Assembly (NCBI GenBank): GCA_046290675.1
Contig: JBKAHA010000001.1
Coordinates: 806,001-870,000, forward strand
DNA length: 64,000 nucleotides
Direction of reading: 5' to 3'
Source of the DNA: Aureliella sp046290675
GTDB lineage: Bacteria > Planctomycetota > Planctomycetia > Pirellulales > Pirellulaceae
Shown: one piece after another, positions 62,936 through 64,000 of the stretch
Layout of the letters: each line of letters opens with the position of its first letter
How positions within the stretch are numbered: the stretch's first letter is position 1
The notes under the pieces: generated by a model
The model's input: the letters and a program-made list of their open reading frames with translations, nothing else
What the model was told of the DNA's origin: nothing
Databases searched by the model: none
Position numbers and translations under genes: made by a program

Positions 62936-63955
62936 TTGTCCAAGACAGTAACACTCAATGATGTCGCCACGGAGGCTGGTGTCAGCCCGTCAACGGCTTC
63001 GCGTGCGCTCAGCGGCAAAGCTAGCGACTACCGCATCAGTCAGTCGACGACAGATGCAATCCAAGCAGCCGCAGACCGACTTGGATTCCGCCCCAGCACC
63101 CTAGCTCGATCACTTAGGCTCAAACGAAGTGGTCTGATTGGTGTGGTGGTACCGGATATCGCAAATCCATTCTTCGCATCAATCGCGAGTGAGATTACAG
63201 AAGCAGCTGAAGTAGCGGACTTGCACGTCGTCCTGGCGGATAGTCAGGGACAGACCGAGCGTGAGGCATCTCTAGTGCACAAGCTGCTAGCGAGACAAGC
63301 TGAGGCGTTGGTGGTTTGTCCAGTCGGTGTTGAATCAAGTCATCTCGCGCAAGCCCGTGACAGTGGCATTCCTGTCGTTTTAGTTGACCGTACTTTTCCG
63401 GATTCCGATTTCGTGCAAGTCACATCGCAGCACGCGAAGGGAGCTGAAAAAGCGATTCGGATGCTGACTGCACAGGGTCACTCTGAGATTGGCATCCTAC
63501 AAGGGTTGCCTGGAACTTTGCCCAACGAAGCTCGATTGCAAGGCACCCAAAAGGCACTCACCGAGGCAGGCATCGCATTCGACACCAAAAACATATCCGG
63601 TTCCGACTTTACCGAAGAGTCGGGAGTCGAATCCGCACGAGCTCTGTTAGAGGCGAATCCGAACCTAACCGCATTCTTCGCATTCAGTATGTTGAATGCG
63701 TTTGGAGCCCTGCGTGTAGCACGCGAACGAAACTTACATATCCCTGACGACATCTCCATCGTCGCTTTCGATGATTCGCCCGTCGCGGACTTCATGGAGG
63801 TCCCCATCTCGACCGTGACCCAAGATGTCTCACGCCTGGGAAAGCTGGCGGGGAAACTAATTGTTCAGGCTGTCCTGGGCAATGGGAAGACTCGTCGTAA
63901 ATTGCATCAAATCGATGTCGAAGTTCAGCAGCGGAAATCCATTAGCAAGGTATAG
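62936..63955 (+). CDS. LacI-family transcriptional regulator
   Basis: A 339-residue LacI/GalR regulator. Helix-turn-helix at residues 5-30 (VTLNDVATEAGVSPSTASRALSG), hinge helix region RPSTLARSLRL, and a periplasmic-binding-protein-like effector domain with LIGVVVPDIANPFF, VLVDRTFP, QHAKGAEKAIRMLTAQGH, and DDISIVAFDDSPVADFMEVPISTVTQD. Length and domain order are normal. The effector is probably a sugar but cannot be told. The only usable start is a TTG at 62936, since no ATG or GTG precedes the helix-turn-helix, and no ribosome-binding site is seen. Its regulated genes probably lie beyond the window's right end. A palindromic operator overlaps its own promoter. Confidence 0.92.
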   Translation: MSKTVTLNDVATEAGVSPSTASRALSGKASDYRISQSTTDAIQAAADRLGFRPSTLARSLRLKRSGLIGVVVPDIANPFFASIASEITEAAEVADLHVVLADSQGQTEREASLVHKLLARQAEALVVCPVGVESSHLAQARDSGIPVVLVDRTFPDSDFVQVTSQHAKGAEKAIRMLTAQGHSEIGILQGLPGTLPNEARLQGTQKALTEAGIAFDTKNISGSDFTEESGVESARALLEANPNLTAFFAFSMLNAFGALRVARERNLHIPDDISIVAFDDSPVADFMEVPISTVTQDVSRLGKLAGKLIVQAVLGNGKTRRKLHQIDVEVQQRKSISKV

Positions 63956-64000
63956 AAACATGCGTTTCATCAGTGATGGTCATCGATTGCGGCAGCATTG

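Overview
The window looks like chromosomal DNA from a planctomycete, most likely of the Pirellulales (Rhodopirellula-like). The evidence is the gene content: two DUF1559 prepilin-like proteins, a DUF1549/DUF1553 'planctomycete cytochrome' protein next to a DUF1501 protein, a giant PVC-type haem protein, a LEPR-XLL/dockerin surface protein, a PEP-CTERM protein, a DUF1080 protein and ExbB/ExbD beside a squalene-cyclase-like repeat protein. No mobile element, CRISPR array, tRNA or rRNA was recognised. Assignment to an organism is inference from family content, not from a marker gene.

Layout. 1-3.1 kb: end of a GntP permease, a small zinc-ribbon membrane protein, csrA with a perfect terminator, and a divergent flagellin whose ribosome-binding site sits inside a short hairpin. 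3.2-10.4 kb, minus strand: hybrid histidine kinase, PEP-CTERM protein, U32 peptidase. 10.8-11.6 kb: two tiny membrane proteins. 11.6-16.4 kb, minus: a four-gene Tol/Ton-like operon (TPR protein, ExbB, ExbD, membrane-anchored alpha/alpha-toroid protein). 16.8-19.4 kb, minus: DapA-like lyase and a sulfatase-fold protein that has lost its metal ligands. 19.6-22.3 kb: divergent O-antigen polymerase/ligase and WecG-type glycosyltransferase. 22.6-28.6 kb: Trx-like/cyclophilin/dockerin protein, DUF1559 protein, lipoprotein and HTTM protein separated by clear hairpin terminators. 28.9-34.1 kb: hydrolase, DUF1080 protein, aspartic protease plus RimK-RCK_C pair. 34.3-47.3 kb: a 1589-residue haem/propeller protein, a lipoprotein, a TPR hybrid kinase, a small DUF2314-like protein and a BNR-repeat protein. 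47.6-54.9 kb: small enzymes (DUF1579, ABM monooxygenase, nitroreductase, two alpha/beta hydrolases), a DUF1559 protein and an AlkZ-related protein. 55-64 kb: PSD1/DUF1501 pair, three small proteins, a GT39-like membrane protein and a LacI-family regulator with an apparent autoregulatory operator.

The strongest candidate for an undescribed system is the 11.6-16.4 kb operon. Its last protein has the architecture of TonB: a transmembrane helix carrying a Ser-x3-His motif (SVLLH) after a basic cytoplasmic loop, then a Pro/Glu-rich stretch. In place of the TonB C-terminal domain it ends in a squalene-cyclase/prenyltransferase-type toroid. With ExbB, ExbD and a CpoB/YbgF-like TPR protein in the same operon, this suggests a proton-motive-force-driven machine that works on an unknown envelope partner.

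Other themes are short in-frame tandem repeats (12 or 15 bp) in three genes, one of them in a signal-peptide core; hairpins close to translation starts; and many start codons that are GTG or TTG, or lack a Shine-Dalgarno sequence, so several 5' ends are best estimates.
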